DNA of 30,266 nt. Origin: Hyphochytrium catenoides (lineage: Eukaryota > Sar > Hyphochytriomycetes > Hyphochytriales > Hyphochytriaceae). The first letter of the stretch is position 1. Each line of letters starts with the position of its first letter. Under the pieces are notes generated by a model. The model searched no databases. It saw only the letters and a list, made by a program, of their open reading frames with translations, and was not told the DNA's origin. The stretch is taken from assembly GCA_900088475.1 (NCBI GenBank), contig FLMG01000972.1, positions 42,917 through 73,182 on the forward strand, written 5' to 3'. The position numbers and the translations under genes were made by a program. This document shows positions 30,172 through 30,266 of this stretch, one piece after another.

Positions 30172-30266
30172 CTGTCTCTCTTCTCTCTCTCTTTCTCTCT
30201 CTTATTTTCTCTCTCTCTCTCTCCCTCTCTCTCTCGCTCTCCCTCTCTCTCACTCCCTCTCTCTCT
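30172..30266. repeat. (CT)n microsatellite at right edge
   Basis: About 95 bp of imperfect CT/CTCTCC repeat reaching the last base. Confidence 0.95.

Noticed and set aside
1-30266. Prokaryotic or mobile features (operons, CRISPR, insertion sequences, integrase, terminal repeats)
   Set aside because: None seen. Spliced eukaryotic genes fill the window, and no transposase or reverse-transcriptase motifs were found in any frame examined.

Overview
This window is nuclear DNA from an intron-rich, flagellated unicellular eukaryote (an alga or another protist). I cannot name the species. The evidence is spliced genes on both strands with GT-AG introns and C/T-rich acceptor tracts, together with PACRG (an axonemal protein), PEX11 (peroxisome), an ER acyltransferase, a two-membrane-pass scavenger receptor and a CHD chromatin remodeller. 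Nothing prokaryotic is present: no operons, ribosome binding sites, insertion sequences or CRISPR. Both edges end in (CT)n microsatellite, and one 58-N scaffold gap lies inside a coding exon.

Layout from left to right. PACRG (minus, 61-1442, 4 exons). A weakly supported stretch with a possible plus-strand exon (2007-2075) and a possible 47-aa minus-strand gene (2409-2768). PEX11 (plus, 3018-3865, 2 exons). A 17-exon CHD chromatin remodeller of about 1,956 aa (minus, 4501-12232). A gene-poor 2.9 kb with purine repeats and one Lys-rich candidate exon. A small RRM protein (plus, 15089-15926, 5 exons). An unrecognised five-exon gene (minus, 15966-17083). DGAT2 (plus, 17224-18756, 7 exons). An intronless zinc alcohol/formaldehyde dehydrogenase-like gene (minus, 19486-20742). 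About 3.6 kb of mostly non-coding DNA with short tandem repeats and one candidate minus ORF. A 778-aa CD36/LIMP-2-type receptor (plus, 24376-27742, 6 exons). A Fes1/HspBP1 Hsp70 exchange factor (minus, 27965-29709, 4 exons).

The genes are monocistronic and form no pathway cluster. Three of them (PEX11, DGAT2, CD36-like) concern lipid storage, uptake or breakdown, which may be coincidence. Exon boundaries were set by hand from reading-frame continuity, splice consensus and protein-family similarity recalled from general knowledge. In every spliced gene reported with good confidence, the phases of all chosen exons agree.

The most interesting observations are: (1) the CHD tail, which carries a textbook PCNA-binding PIP box followed by a SUMO-interacting motif at the extreme C-terminus, a combination known from yeast Srs2; (2) the oversized CD36-like ectodomain with a CxxC-rich insertion; (3) the unrecognised five-exon gene packed between the RRM gene and DGAT2; and (4) the intronless dehydrogenase among intron-rich neighbours.
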